Shown one piece after another: positions 34,553 to 42,865 of a stretch of 47,796 nucleotides of DNA. The position numbers were made by a program, and so were the translations under genes. The notes beneath the pieces were generated by a model that saw nothing but the letters and a program-made list of their open reading frames with translations, did not search any database and was not told where the DNA came from. This DNA comes from Vicinamibacterales bacterium (GTDB lineage: Bacteria; Acidobacteriota; Vicinamibacteria; Vicinamibacterales; UBA2999): positions 1-47,796 of the forward strand of contig JBAZYO010000025.1 in assembly GCA_041659285.1 (NCBI GenBank), read 5' to 3'. Each line of letters opens with the position of its first letter. The stretch's first letter is position 1.

Positions 34553-35701
34553 ATGTTCCGACTGTTCGTCCTACTCACGGCGTTCACGCTGGCGGCCTCG
34601 GCGCAGGAACTCCCGCCACCCGGGCTCGAGATCCGCATCGTCTCGCCCGAGCCGGATTTCTACGTGAGCGGTGCCACCGTGCTGAAGGCCGAGATCCTCC
34701 CGAAGATGCTGGCCACGCGCGTGGCGCAGTTGTTGTTCTTCGCCGACGGCAAGCAGGTCTGCAACGTGCTGGACCCGATCGCCGCCGAGTGCACGTGGGA
34801 CGCCGGCGCCGAGATCAGGCCGCACGTGTTGCGCGTGGTGGCCAACCTGATCGGCGGCGGCCGCGTGGTCGCCAGCTCGCGCACCAAGGGGCTCGACCAG
34901 GTCGAGAAGGTGAACGTCGAGGTGGTGCAGGTCACCGCGGTCGTGACCCGCGACCATCGCTTCGTGTCGGGCCTGCCGCAAACCGCGTTCCGCCTCACCG
35001 AGGACGGCCAGCCGCAAGTGATCGGACACTTCTCCGCCGAAGGCTCGCCGCTCGAGATCGTGGTGGCGATCGACGTCAGCGAGAGCATGACGCAGGCCAT
35101 GCCGCAGCTGAAGAACGCGGTGAAGAAGTTCCTGGGCGCGCTGGGGCCGAAAGACCAGGTTACGCTGGTCGCCTTCAACGACAACATGTTCACGCTCACC
35201 CGCCGCGAGACCAGCGTCGTGCAGCGCACGCGCGCGGTGGATCGGCTGTCACCATGGGGCGGCACCGCGCTCTACGACGTGATCGTGCGCGGCGTGCAGC
35301 AGCTGTCGCGCGCCTCGGGCCGCCGCGTGCTCGTCGTGTTCAGCGACGGCGACGACCGCTCGAGCCACGCCACCATCACCGCCGTGGAAAAGGCCGTGCG
35401 CGCCAACGACGCCACCCTGTTCATGGTGGCGCTCGGCCGCGGGGTGAAGGAAGCGCAGCTCAAGTCCGGCATCGAACGCCTGGTGGACCTCAGCGGCGGG
35501 CGCGCCCTGTTCGTGGAGCGGAGCGATCAGCTCGACCAGCCCTTCGCCGAAATCCTTGAGGAGCTGTCGAATCAATACATGATCGGCTACGAGTCCACCA
35601 ACCCCAGGCGCGACGGCGCCTGGCGCGAGGTCAAGATCGAGATCCCGGGCACCGGCTACTCCGTTCGCGCGCGACAGGGTTATCGCGCGCCGGGTTCCTA
35701 A
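34553..35701 (+). CDS. VWFA-related acidobacterial-type exported protein
   Basis: The 382-residue protein starts at ATG 34553 (a TTG nine bases upstream is in frame) with signal peptide FRLFVLLTAFTLAASAQ. An Ig-like N-terminal domain (LEIRIVSPEPDFYVSGATVLKA) precedes the family beta-sandwich VTAVVTRDHRFVSGLPQTAFRLTED. The VWA domain has intact MIDAS: AIDVSESM, WGGTALYDVI and VFSDGDD. It ends NQYMIGYESTNPRRDGAWREV and YSVRARQGYRAP, the usual family tail. Its stop abuts the ATG of the next VWA gene, so the two are translated as a pair. Confidence 0.88.
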   Translation: MFRLFVLLTAFTLAASAQELPPPGLEIRIVSPEPDFYVSGATVLKAEILPKMLATRVAQLLFFADGKQVCNVLDPIAAECTWDAGAEIRPHVLRVVANLIGGGRVVASSRTKGLDQVEKVNVEVVQVTAVVTRDHRFVSGLPQTAFRLTEDGQPQVIGHFSAEGSPLEIVVAIDVSESMTQAMPQLKNAVKKFLGALGPKDQVTLVAFNDNMFTLTRRETSVVQRTRAVDRLSPWGGTALYDVIVRGVQQLSRASGRRVLVVFSDGDDRSSHATITAVEKAVRANDATLFMVALGRGVKEAQLKSGIERLVDLSGGRALFVERSDQLDQPFAEILEELSNQYMIGYESTNPRRDGAWREVKIEIPGTGYSVRARQGYRAPGS

Positions 35702-38524
35702 ATGACGACCACGCGCGCGCTCGTGACGGTCGCCCTCGCCTGGGTGGGTGGCGTAGTCACGCTTGGCGCCCAGCAGCCGCAACCGGCGCCGCCACGGCCA
35801 AGCTTCGAGACCAAGGCGGAACTGGTGCTCGTCGACGTCAACGTGGTGGATCGCGACGCCAGGCCGGTGCCCACCCTGGCGGCCGGCGACTTCGAGTTGC
35901 AGGTCAACGGGCAGCCGCGGCCGATCCAGTCGGTCCAGTTCATTTCCACGGCCCCGACCAACACCACCCCGGCCACTCCGCGGGAGACCAACTACACGTC
36001 GAACGAGTCGGCCACCACCGGCCGCCTGCTGCTGTTCGTGGTGGACGAGAGCAACCTGCGCGTCGGGTCGTCGCGCTCGGTGCTGCGCACCGCGCAAACG
36101 CTGTTCGATCGGCTGGCGCCCGGCGACCTGGTCGGCCTCGCGCGCCTGCCCACCGGCGTCGGCAACGTCGAGTTCACCTCGGATCGCAAGCGCGTCGCCG
36201 AGGCGCTGCTCAAGGTCAGCGGCAGCGTCTCGGCCCGCGCCGGCATGGCCAAGGTCAACATCAGCGAAGCGTGGGCGCTCGAGAACAACGACACCTCGCT
36301 GTGGGAGCAGGCCATCGCCCGCGAGTGCGCCGGCGACACCGGTCCCGCCCTCGACGCCTGCACCACCACCGTGGAAAGCGACGCGCGGAGCCTGCTCCTC
36401 GAGGCCAGCTCACGGACGCGGATCGGGGTCACGGCCCTCGAAGGCCTGCTCAAGGGCCTCGCGCAACTCAAGACCCCGATCAACATCGTGATGATCTCCG
36501 AGGGCATGTTCGTCGGCCGCGATCGCCAGAACATGCGCGAGATTGGCCGCCGCGCCGCCGAGGCGCGCGCCACCATCCACATCATCCGTCCCGGCCAGTC
36601 GTTCTTCGACATGGACGACGCGACCGCCCCGGGCCTGTCGCGCTTCTACGACGATGGGCTGTTGAGCGAGGGGCTGGAGCTGCTGGCGGAACAGACGCGC
36701 GGAACGCTGGCGACCGTCAACGCCGCGGCGAACATCGCGTTCGATCGGCTCGGCCGCGAGCTCTCCGGCTACTACCTGCTCGGATTCGAGCCCACCGAGG
36801 CCGATCGCACCGGGAAGGAACACCGCATCCGCGTGCAGGTGAAACCGCGCGGCCTGACCGTGCGGGCGCGGCCGACGTTCGTGCTGCGCGACACCGTCGA
36901 AACCGCGGCCGCCACGGCCGCCATGACACCGATGGAACAACTGACTGAGGTGCTGCGGCAGCCGCTGCCCAGCCGGGTGTTGCCGATGCGCGTGGCCAGC
37001 TTCACCGCCCTCGACTCCGGCACCGCCAAAGTGCGCGTCGTGATCAGCGCCGAAGTGGGCGATGCGGCGGCCACCGGGATGGACCTGCCGGTCGGCGTGA
37101 TCGTCCTCGACAAGAACGATCGCACGGTGATGAATCGCGCCGGCCTGACCACGCTGGCTCCGGCCAGCGTGCGGGGCGAGTCGCCGCGCCTGATCCTCAC
37201 GTCGCTCCTGCTCGATCCCGGGGAGTACACCTTGCGCGTGGCGGCGGTCGATGAGCGGGGCCGCGCCGGCAGCGTGCACCACACCATCAACGCGCGCCCG
37301 TCGCGCATGGGCGGTGGCTTGAACGTGTCGGACCTGATGCTCGTGCCGCAGCCGCCCACCGCCGGCGAGTTGCCGCGGCCGCGGCCCTCCGCCATCATCG
37401 ATTCCGAGACCCTGACCGCGATGGTCGAGATCAGCGGCAGTGACGCCAGCCTGCTGGGCCGGGCGAAGGTGATGATCGAGATCGCGGACGCCGAGAACGG
37501 CAATCCGCTGGTGAGCGTGGAGGCGCGGCAGGCGCCGCGCGGCAACAACCTGCGGGCGTTCGCGGCCACGCTGAAACTCGGCGTGCTGCCGCCGGGCGAG
37601 TACGTCGCCCGCGCCATCGTCAAGGCCCCGGGGCAACCGGATCTGCGGCTGGTGCGACCGTTTCTCATGGCTCCCGTTGTCGCCGAGACCACGGCGGTGT
37701 CGATCGATCCGCGCGTGCCGCTGGATCCGGATGCCCCGCCGGCGCCGCTGGCAGAGGTGAAGATCTTCGCGCCGGTGCCGCGCTTCGTGAGGGGAACGGT
37801 GTTGATCCCGAACGTGGTCGCGCCGTTCCTGGATGGCCTGACCGCCCTGCATCCGCCTTCGCCGGCCGTGGAAGAGGTCATCGAGAAGGCGCGCAACGGC
37901 CAGTTCTCGGCGCCCGCGGACGCGGGCAGTACCCCGGACGATGAGCTGAACCTGGCGTTCGTGCGCGGCCTGGAAGCCTTCAGCAAGGGCGAGGTGCCAC
38001 AGGCGGCGGCGTGGTTCCAGCAGACCCTGAAGGGCGCGTCCGACTTCCTCGGCGCGGCGTTCTACCTCGGCGCCACCCATGCCGCGCTCGGCCGCGACAA
38101 GGAGGCGGTGGGCGCGTGGCAGATGGCGCTGCTCAGCGAAAACCCTGGCGCCGTGTATCCCGCGCTCGTCGATGCGCTGCTGCGCATGGGTGACGGCCGG
38201 CAGGCGGTGGATCTAATCGAAGAGGCGCCGTCGGCGTGGGCCAGCGACAGTGACCGCATCCGCCGCGAAGCCACCGCGCTGGCCATGCTCGGCGACTACG
38301 GCGGGGCGCTGCCGAAGCTCGTGGACCTGCTCGACAATACCAAGAACGACGACCAGCCGCTCCTGTTCATCGCGATCCAAGTGCTCTATCGCATGCACGT
38401 GCAGGACAAGGGTCTCAGCGCCGACCACCTCGCGCGCTTCCGCAACTACGTCGAGCGCCACCAGGCGCTGGGCGGACCGGATCGCGCGATGGTGGAGACG
38501 TGGCGGCGGTTCGTCCTGAAATAG
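35702..38524 (+). CDS. VWFA-related protein with C-terminal TPR-like region
   Basis: The 940-residue exported protein has a signal peptide (TTTRALVTVALAWVGGVVTLGA) of standard form, given here only by its span 1-23. The family sandwich (VLVDVNVVDRDARPVPTLAAGDFEL) and a VWA-like domain follow. The MIDAS is degenerate: FVVDESNLRVG lacks the second serine of DxSxS. After GYYLLGFEP comes a middle region of beta-sandwich repeats (about 400-690), then three or so TPR-like units near 745-900 (VRGLEAFSKGEVPQAAAWFQ, GAAFYLGATHAALGRDKEAV). The likely role is protein binding. It directly follows the first VWA gene. Confidence 0.85.
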   Translation: MTTTRALVTVALAWVGGVVTLGAQQPQPAPPRPSFETKAELVLVDVNVVDRDARPVPTLAAGDFELQVNGQPRPIQSVQFISTAPTNTTPATPRETNYTSNESATTGRLLLFVVDESNLRVGSSRSVLRTAQTLFDRLAPGDLVGLARLPTGVGNVEFTSDRKRVAEALLKVSGSVSARAGMAKVNISEAWALENNDTSLWEQAIARECAGDTGPALDACTTTVESDARSLLLEASSRTRIGVTALEGLLKGLAQLKTPINIVMISEGMFVGRDRQNMREIGRRAAEARATIHIIRPGQSFFDMDDATAPGLSRFYDDGLLSEGLELLAEQTRGTLATVNAAANIAFDRLGRELSGYYLLGFEPTEADRTGKEHRIRVQVKPRGLTVRARPTFVLRDTVETAAATAAMTPMEQLTEVLRQPLPSRVLPMRVASFTALDSGTAKVRVVISAEVGDAAATGMDLPVGVIVLDKNDRTVMNRAGLTTLAPASVRGESPRLILTSLLLDPGEYTLRVAAVDERGRAGSVHHTINARPSRMGGGLNVSDLMLVPQPPTAGELPRPRPSAIIDSETLTAMVEISGSDASLLGRAKVMIEIADAENGNPLVSVEARQAPRGNNLRAFAATLKLGVLPPGEYVARAIVKAPGQPDLRLVRPFLMAPVVAETTAVSIDPRVPLDPDAPPAPLAEVKIFAPVPRFVRGTVLIPNVVAPFLDGLTALHPPSPAVEEVIEKARNGQFSAPADAGSTPDDELNLAFVRGLEAFSKGEVPQAAAWFQQTLKGASDFLGAAFYLGATHAALGRDKEAVGAWQMALLSENPGAVYPALVDALLRMGDGRQAVDLIEEAPSAWASDSDRIRREATALAMLGDYGGALPKLVDLLDNTKNDDQPLLFIAIQVLYRMHVQDKGLSADHLARFRNYVERHQALGGPDRAMVETWRRFVLK

Positions 38525-38565
38525 GGGTCTGACTCCGAGCAGGTGTTGCCGAGGGGTCTGCGCCC
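38524..38565. repeat. degenerate paired GGGGTCTGACCCC element (copy 3)
   Basis: GGGGTCTGACTCC (38524-38536) and GGGGTCTGCGCCC (38553-38565) flank GAGCAGGTGTTGCCGA. It begins with the G of the preceding TAG stop and lies before the convergent PadR stop. Confidence 0.6.
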
Positions 38566-38573
38566 TGCGTCCG

Positions 38574-38957
38574 CTACGGCAACTCTTCAAGCGGCTCGCC
38601 GGCCACACGCGTGAGCGCGGCGGAAAACGCTTCCCAAACTGCTCGCTGCTTGGCGAGTACTCCGCGGCCACCTGGTGTCAGCCGGTAATAGCGGCGACGC
38701 CGCCCGGCGGCTTGACCACCGGAGCCTTGGCGAAGGTGGTGCTTTTCCACCCAGCGCCCTTCGATCAGTCCTTTGTCCTCGAGGCGATACAGGGTGGGGT
38801 AGAGAGAGGTGACGTGAAAGGTGATCACGCCGCCGCTGCGTTCGGTGATCAGTTGGGCGATCTGATAGCCGTGACGCTCCTGCTCTTCGAGCAGGGCGAG
38901 GATGAGGAGTTCGGCGCTCCCACGCTTGAGCTCGCGCTCAAGGGATGTTGCAGCCAT
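38574..38957 (-). CDS. PadR family transcriptional regulator
   Basis: The 127-residue winged-helix protein follows PadR: ELLILALLEEQERHGYQIAQ, FHVTSLYPTLYRLEDKGLIEG, then the wing ending RRRRYYRLTPGGRGVL, and a C-terminal dimerisation helix. Between the wing strands, residues 73-85 (HHLRQGSGGQAAG) are encoded by a palindromic repeat and lengthen the wing. PadR genes often accompany acidobacterial MacB-like permeases, but here the permease is about 7 kb away. A perfect palindrome covers the start codon, which suggests autoregulation. Confidence 0.92.
   Translation of the reverse strand: MAATSLERELKRGSAELLILALLEEQERHGYQIAQLITERSGGVITFHVTSLYPTLYRLEDKGLIEGRWVEKHHLRQGSGGQAAGRRRRYYRLTPGGRGVLAKQRAVWEAFSAALTRVAGEPLEELP
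38716..38739. repeat. palindromic element inside the padR gene
   Basis: CCACCGGAGCC followed by TTGGCGAAGGTGG is read on the minus strand as HLRQGSGG. It matches 17111-17134 at 21 of 24 positions, and two of the three differences form one paired stem position. Confidence 0.6.
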
Positions 38958-38965
38958 ATATGGCT
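38952..38965. promoter_or_regulatory. PadR operator candidate
   Basis: AGCCATATATGGCT is a perfect 14-base palindrome that covers the padR start codon (38955-38957). On the minus strand TATAGC and two CTTGTTAT copies lie just upstream, so a bound dimer would block transcription of padR itself. Confidence 0.5.
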
Positions 38966-39062
38966 ATAACAAGTATCATTAAGTTGCTGACATAACAAGG
39001 GTTGAAGGCCTGACAGAACTATTACAGAGCGGGCTTTGAGGGCCTGCTACTGTCTGTCCATC

Positions 39063-39920
<858 letters not shown>

Positions 39921-39949
39921 CGTCCGCGGAGCCGCGCTCCGCGTTGGCC

Positions 39950-39955
39950 TAGAAT
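39950..39955 (+). promoter_or_regulatory. -10 box of histidine kinase operon (leaderless)
   Basis: TAGAAT lies six bases before GTG 39962. No clear -35 is visible. Confidence 0.45.
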
Positions 39956-39961
39956 GGCAGG

Positions 39962-40945
39962 GTGACCAGGCGCCAGACGGCTTCCATCGTCTTCGTCGTC
40001 CTCTGCGTCGTGCTCGTTGCCGCGGCGGTCACGCTCAACATCGGCTGGATTCTCGTGAACGGGCGGCGCGTGGCGCCGCTCGTTCTCGGCGTCATCACCT
40101 TCGCGCTCATCATCGCCGGCCTGATCGTCTACACGGTGTTCCTGGTCCGCGAGATGGGCATCACCGAGCAGCAAGACAGCTTCCTCAACTCCGTCACCCA
40201 CGAACTCAAGACACCGATCGCGTCGATTCGCCTGTACCTGGAAACGCTCCAGGCGCGGGAGGTCGGCGACGCGCAGCGCAAGGAGTTCTACCGCATCATG
40301 CTGCAGGACGCCGACCGGCTGCAGCACACGGTGGAGCAGGTGCTGAAGGCCGGCCATGCCCGCCACAAGCGCAAGCTCGATCACCGCGCGCCGGTCGATC
40401 TGGTGTGGCTGGTGCAGGACTGCATCGACATCGCCCGCATGCGGCACCACCTGCCGGACACGGCGGTGACGCTCGCCGACGCGGATCCCGGCACGCTGCT
40501 CGTGGTTGACGGCAACGTCGACGACCTGCGCACCGCCATTGCCAACCTGCTCGACAACGCCGTGAAGTATTCGAGCGGCACGCCGCACGTGACGGTGCAG
40601 GCGGTCGCGGCCACGCCCGACACGGCGTGGGTGCGCGTCAAGGACGCCGGCGTCGGCATTCCGCGCGCGCAACTCGGGCGTATCTTCAGCCGCTTTTACC
40701 GCTTCCAGGCCGACGGCGTCAAGGTCAAGGGCACCGGCCTCGGCCTGTACATCGTCCGCTCGATCGCCAAGGCGCACGGCGGCCGCGTGTTTGCCGAAAG
40801 TACGGGCGAGGGCAAGGGTTCGACGTTCACGCTCGAGCTGCCGCGCGTGAAAACGGCGGCTCGAAGCGGGCTGGCGCCAGTCGAAGGACCTGCCCTGAGC
40901 GAGCTTGCCCGCGCCGAAGGCGCGGGAAAGCGAGTCGAAGGGTGA
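39962..40945 (+). CDS. two-component sensor histidine kinase
   Basis: The 327-residue protein has two transmembrane helices (about 8-31 and 39-61) separated by only about eight residues, so it has no periplasmic sensor domain. His80 lies in FLNSVTHELKTPIASI. The ATPase has N box LRTAIANLLDNAVKYS, G1 VKDAGVGIP, F box FSRFYRF and G2 GTGLGLYIV. The last 30 residues (from about 298) are encoded by a dispersed repeat and have no family counterpart. The stop overlaps the response regulator start (GTGA). The signal is unknown; a membrane-state sensor is possible given the adjacent desaturase. Confidence 0.92.
   Translation: MTRRQTASIVFVVLCVVLVAAAVTLNIGWILVNGRRVAPLVLGVITFALIIAGLIVYTVFLVREMGITEQQDSFLNSVTHELKTPIASIRLYLETLQAREVGDAQRKEFYRIMLQDADRLQHTVEQVLKAGHARHKRKLDHRAPVDLVWLVQDCIDIARMRHHLPDTAVTLADADPGTLLVVDGNVDDLRTAIANLLDNAVKYSSGTPHVTVQAVAATPDTAWVRVKDAGVGIPRAQLGRIFSRFYRFQADGVKVKGTGLGLYIVRSIAKAHGGRVFAESTGEGKGSTFTLELPRVKTAARSGLAPVEGPALSELARAEGAGKRVEG
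40880..40941. repeat. dispersed repeat forming kinase tail and regulator start
   Basis: GTCGAAGG occurs at both ends (40880-40887 and 40934-40941). Inside are CCTGCCCTGAGCGAGC and a perfect hairpin CCCGCGCC-GAA-GGCGCGGG (40908-40926). It encodes the last 20 or so kinase residues and supplies the bases just before the regulator GTG. Confidence 0.6.
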
Positions 40946-41637
40946 GCAAGATCCTGATCGTCGAAGATGAGGCCCACCTGGCCGACGGCCTGCGCTTCAA
41001 CCTCGAGGCCGAGGGCCACGCCGTTGACATCGAAGGGGATGGCCAGGCCGCGCTCGAGCGCCTGCTGGCCAATCGCGACGCCTACGACGCGGTGGTGCTC
41101 GACGTGATGCTGCCGGGGCGGAACGGGTTCGAGGTGGTGAAGCAGCTGCGCGCCGCCGGCCACTACGTTCCGGTGTTGATGCTGACGGCGCGCAGCCGGC
41201 CGGCGGACGTGTTGCAGGGCTTCGAAGCCGGCGCCGACGACTACCTGCCGAAGCCGTTCGAGTTGCAGATCCTGCTGGCGCGGCTGCACGGACTGCTGCG
41301 GCGGCGGCAGTGGCTGCAGCAGCCCGTGCACGAGCACGAGCAGTTGACGTTCGCGGGCCGCACCCTGGATCTCGAGGCGCTCGAACTGCGCGTGGGCGAC
41401 AAGGCGTACCAGCTCACACAGATGGAGTGCGACCTGCTGCAGTACCTGGTGCGCAACGCCGGCCGGGCGGTGTCGCGCAAGGCGATTCTCGAGGAAGTGT
41501 GGGACCTGCACGAAGACACCGACACGCGCGCGATCGACAACTTCATCGTGCGGTTGCGGCGATACCTGGAAGTCGACCCGACCAAGCCGAAGCACCTGCT
41601 CACGGTGAGGGGAGTGGGTTACAAGTTTGTGGAATAG
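40942..41637 (+). CDS. OmpR-family response regulator
   Basis: The 231-residue protein has a receiver domain with acidic pocket VEDE, phospho-acceptor Asp54 in VVLDVMLPGRNG and Lys in PKPFEL. The C-terminal winged helix is of OmpR/PhoB type (YQLTQMECDLLQYLVRNAGRAVSRKAIL is its core helix region, cited by span 150-178; it ends HLLTVRGVGYKFVE). It starts at GTG 40942, overlapping the kinase stop. It should be phosphorylated by that kinase. Its targets are unknown. The stop TAG shares one base with a long palindromic terminator. Confidence 0.95.
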   Translation: MSKILIVEDEAHLADGLRFNLEAEGHAVDIEGDGQAALERLLANRDAYDAVVLDVMLPGRNGFEVVKQLRAAGHYVPVLMLTARSRPADVLQGFEAGADDYLPKPFELQILLARLHGLLRRRQWLQQPVHEHEQLTFAGRTLDLEALELRVGDKAYQLTQMECDLLQYLVRNAGRAVSRKAILEEVWDLHEDTDTRAIDNFIVRLRRYLEVDPTKPKHLLTVRGVGYKFVE

Positions 41638-41690
41638 GTCCGCCTAAAGGCGGACACCACATCGATGTAGTGTCCGCCTTTAGGCGGACC
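41637..41690. terminator. 54-base palindrome between convergent genes, bidirectional terminator (copy 2)
   Basis: The element equals its own reverse complement except for one G/T-type mismatch pair. It contains hairpins GTCCGCC-TAAA-GGCGGAC and GTCCGCC-TTTA-GGCGGAC joined by CCACAT-CGAT-GTAGTG. Its first base is the G of the response regulator TAG, and its last base is the first base of the complementary stop of the convergent lipoprotein gene. It is the same family as 6177-6228. Confidence 0.75.
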
Positions 41691-42838
41691 TATCGCATCC
41701 CGAACAACAGGAACGACGTCTTCTGCGTCGGGCGGAAGTTGTCGTCCGACATCACCAGCAGCGTGCGCAGGCCGCCGGCGGTCGGGCCAAACGCGAGCCC
41801 TTCGAAATTCTCCAGGTGGGCCAGCGCCGGCGACAGCTTCGGCGCCAGCGTCGAGAGATCCAGCAGCAGCGTCTTGCGCGCGGTGTTTCCCGACAGGGTG
41901 ACCGAGAACAACTGGATCGCGTTGGCGGGCACGGTGCCGGCCGCGTTCATCAGGCACGCCCGTTCCAGGGCGATCAGCGTGGTCTCGGAGATTGCCAGCA
42001 GCTCCACCAGGCCGTTCTCGCCGTCGCTGCAGATGTCCGGAAAGCCGTCAACCTTGGGCGTTGGCGAAATCGTGTAGCGCCACTGCCGCCCGGGCTTCCA
42101 GGTCGCGCCGCTCGGCTCAAACTCGATCAGGCGGCCCTCGCCGCCGCGCGCGGACGTGGTGACGGCGTGCTCCGCCAGCGGTTGTTCTAGACCGGCGATC
42201 AGGCGGCCGCCCGGCGTGCGCGTCAGGCTCTCGAACCCCTGGTTGTCGCGGACACCGGTCCGGCCATCGACGCTGATCTGGAATTCCTTCGGGTAGCCGA
42301 TCACGCCGGTGACCACACCATCTCGCGTCACCTGGAGAATGGCCGGCTGCCACACGCCGTCCCTGGTCAGGTGGCCTTCCTCGCCCATCAGGAAGGTGCC
42401 GTCCGGCAGTGCGGTGATGGCCTCGAGGTCCGCCTGCGTCGCAATCCGATCGACCACGCCTGGGCCGGCGCTCAGCGCCTGGACGCGGGTCGGCGACACC
42501 TCGAACCGTCCGCCGGTCAGCGTCACGGACAGCCACGCCACGCGCGAGCCCTCGCGGTCGTCAATCACGCTCAGCCACTGTCCGCTTGTCGCATCGAGCA
42601 CGAGGCCCGACAGGCTGCCGAATCTCTGGCTCCCAGCAATCCGCGGATTAGGAGCGCCGGACGGCCGCGTGAACTCGCCCATCCACGTCAGCAGCGGCGG
42701 GAAGCCGGCGATCGGCGTGCCGGGACCCGCTGGGGCTGACCGCGACGCGGCGCAGGCTGACGTCGTCACGATCACGAGCATTGCGATCACCGCGGCCCGC
42801 AGCCGCGGCCACCAGGAGCCCAACCGGTCAGTAGTCAT
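41690..42838 (-). CDS. esterase-like phytase-family lipoprotein
   Basis: The 382-residue protein has a lipoprotein signal with lipobox-like TTSAC (Cys29) after AVIAMLVIV. The rest follows the esterase-like-activity-of-phytase family (PF13449 type): GSQRFGSLSGLVLDATSGQW, SVIDDREGSRVAWLSV, DLEAITALPDGTFLMGEEGH, RDNQGFESLTRTPGGRLIAGLEQPL, RLIEFEP and ENFEGLAFGP. It is probably a six-bladed propeller with a phosphoesterase or unknown activity, anchored in the membrane. It is divergent from the DUF5916 gene with only 27 bases between. Confidence 0.85.
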   Translation of the reverse strand: MTTDRLGSWWPRLRAAVIAMLVIVTTSACAASRSAPAGPGTPIAGFPPLLTWMGEFTRPSGAPNPRIAGSQRFGSLSGLVLDATSGQWLSVIDDREGSRVAWLSVTLTGGRFEVSPTRVQALSAGPGVVDRIATQADLEAITALPDGTFLMGEEGHLTRDGVWQPAILQVTRDGVVTGVIGYPKEFQISVDGRTGVRDNQGFESLTRTPGGRLIAGLEQPLAEHAVTTSARGGEGRLIEFEPSGATWKPGRQWRYTISPTPKVDGFPDICSDGENGLVELLAISETTLIALERACLMNAAGTVPANAIQLFSVTLSGNTARKTLLLDLSTLAPKLSPALAHLENFEGLAFGPTAGGLRTLLVMSDDNFRPTQKTSFLLFGMR

Positions 42839-42846
42839 CCGTCCAC

Positions 42847-42856
42847 ATGGTAAGCT
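42847..42856. promoter_or_regulatory. overlapping divergent -10 boxes
   Basis: TACCAT on the minus strand (42852-42847) lies eight bases before ATG 42838, and TAAGCT on the plus strand (42851-42856) lies nine bases before GTG 42866. The 27-base gap cannot hold both -35 regions, which must lie inside the opposite genes. Confidence 0.3.
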
Positions 42857-42865
42857 CGTCCGCGC

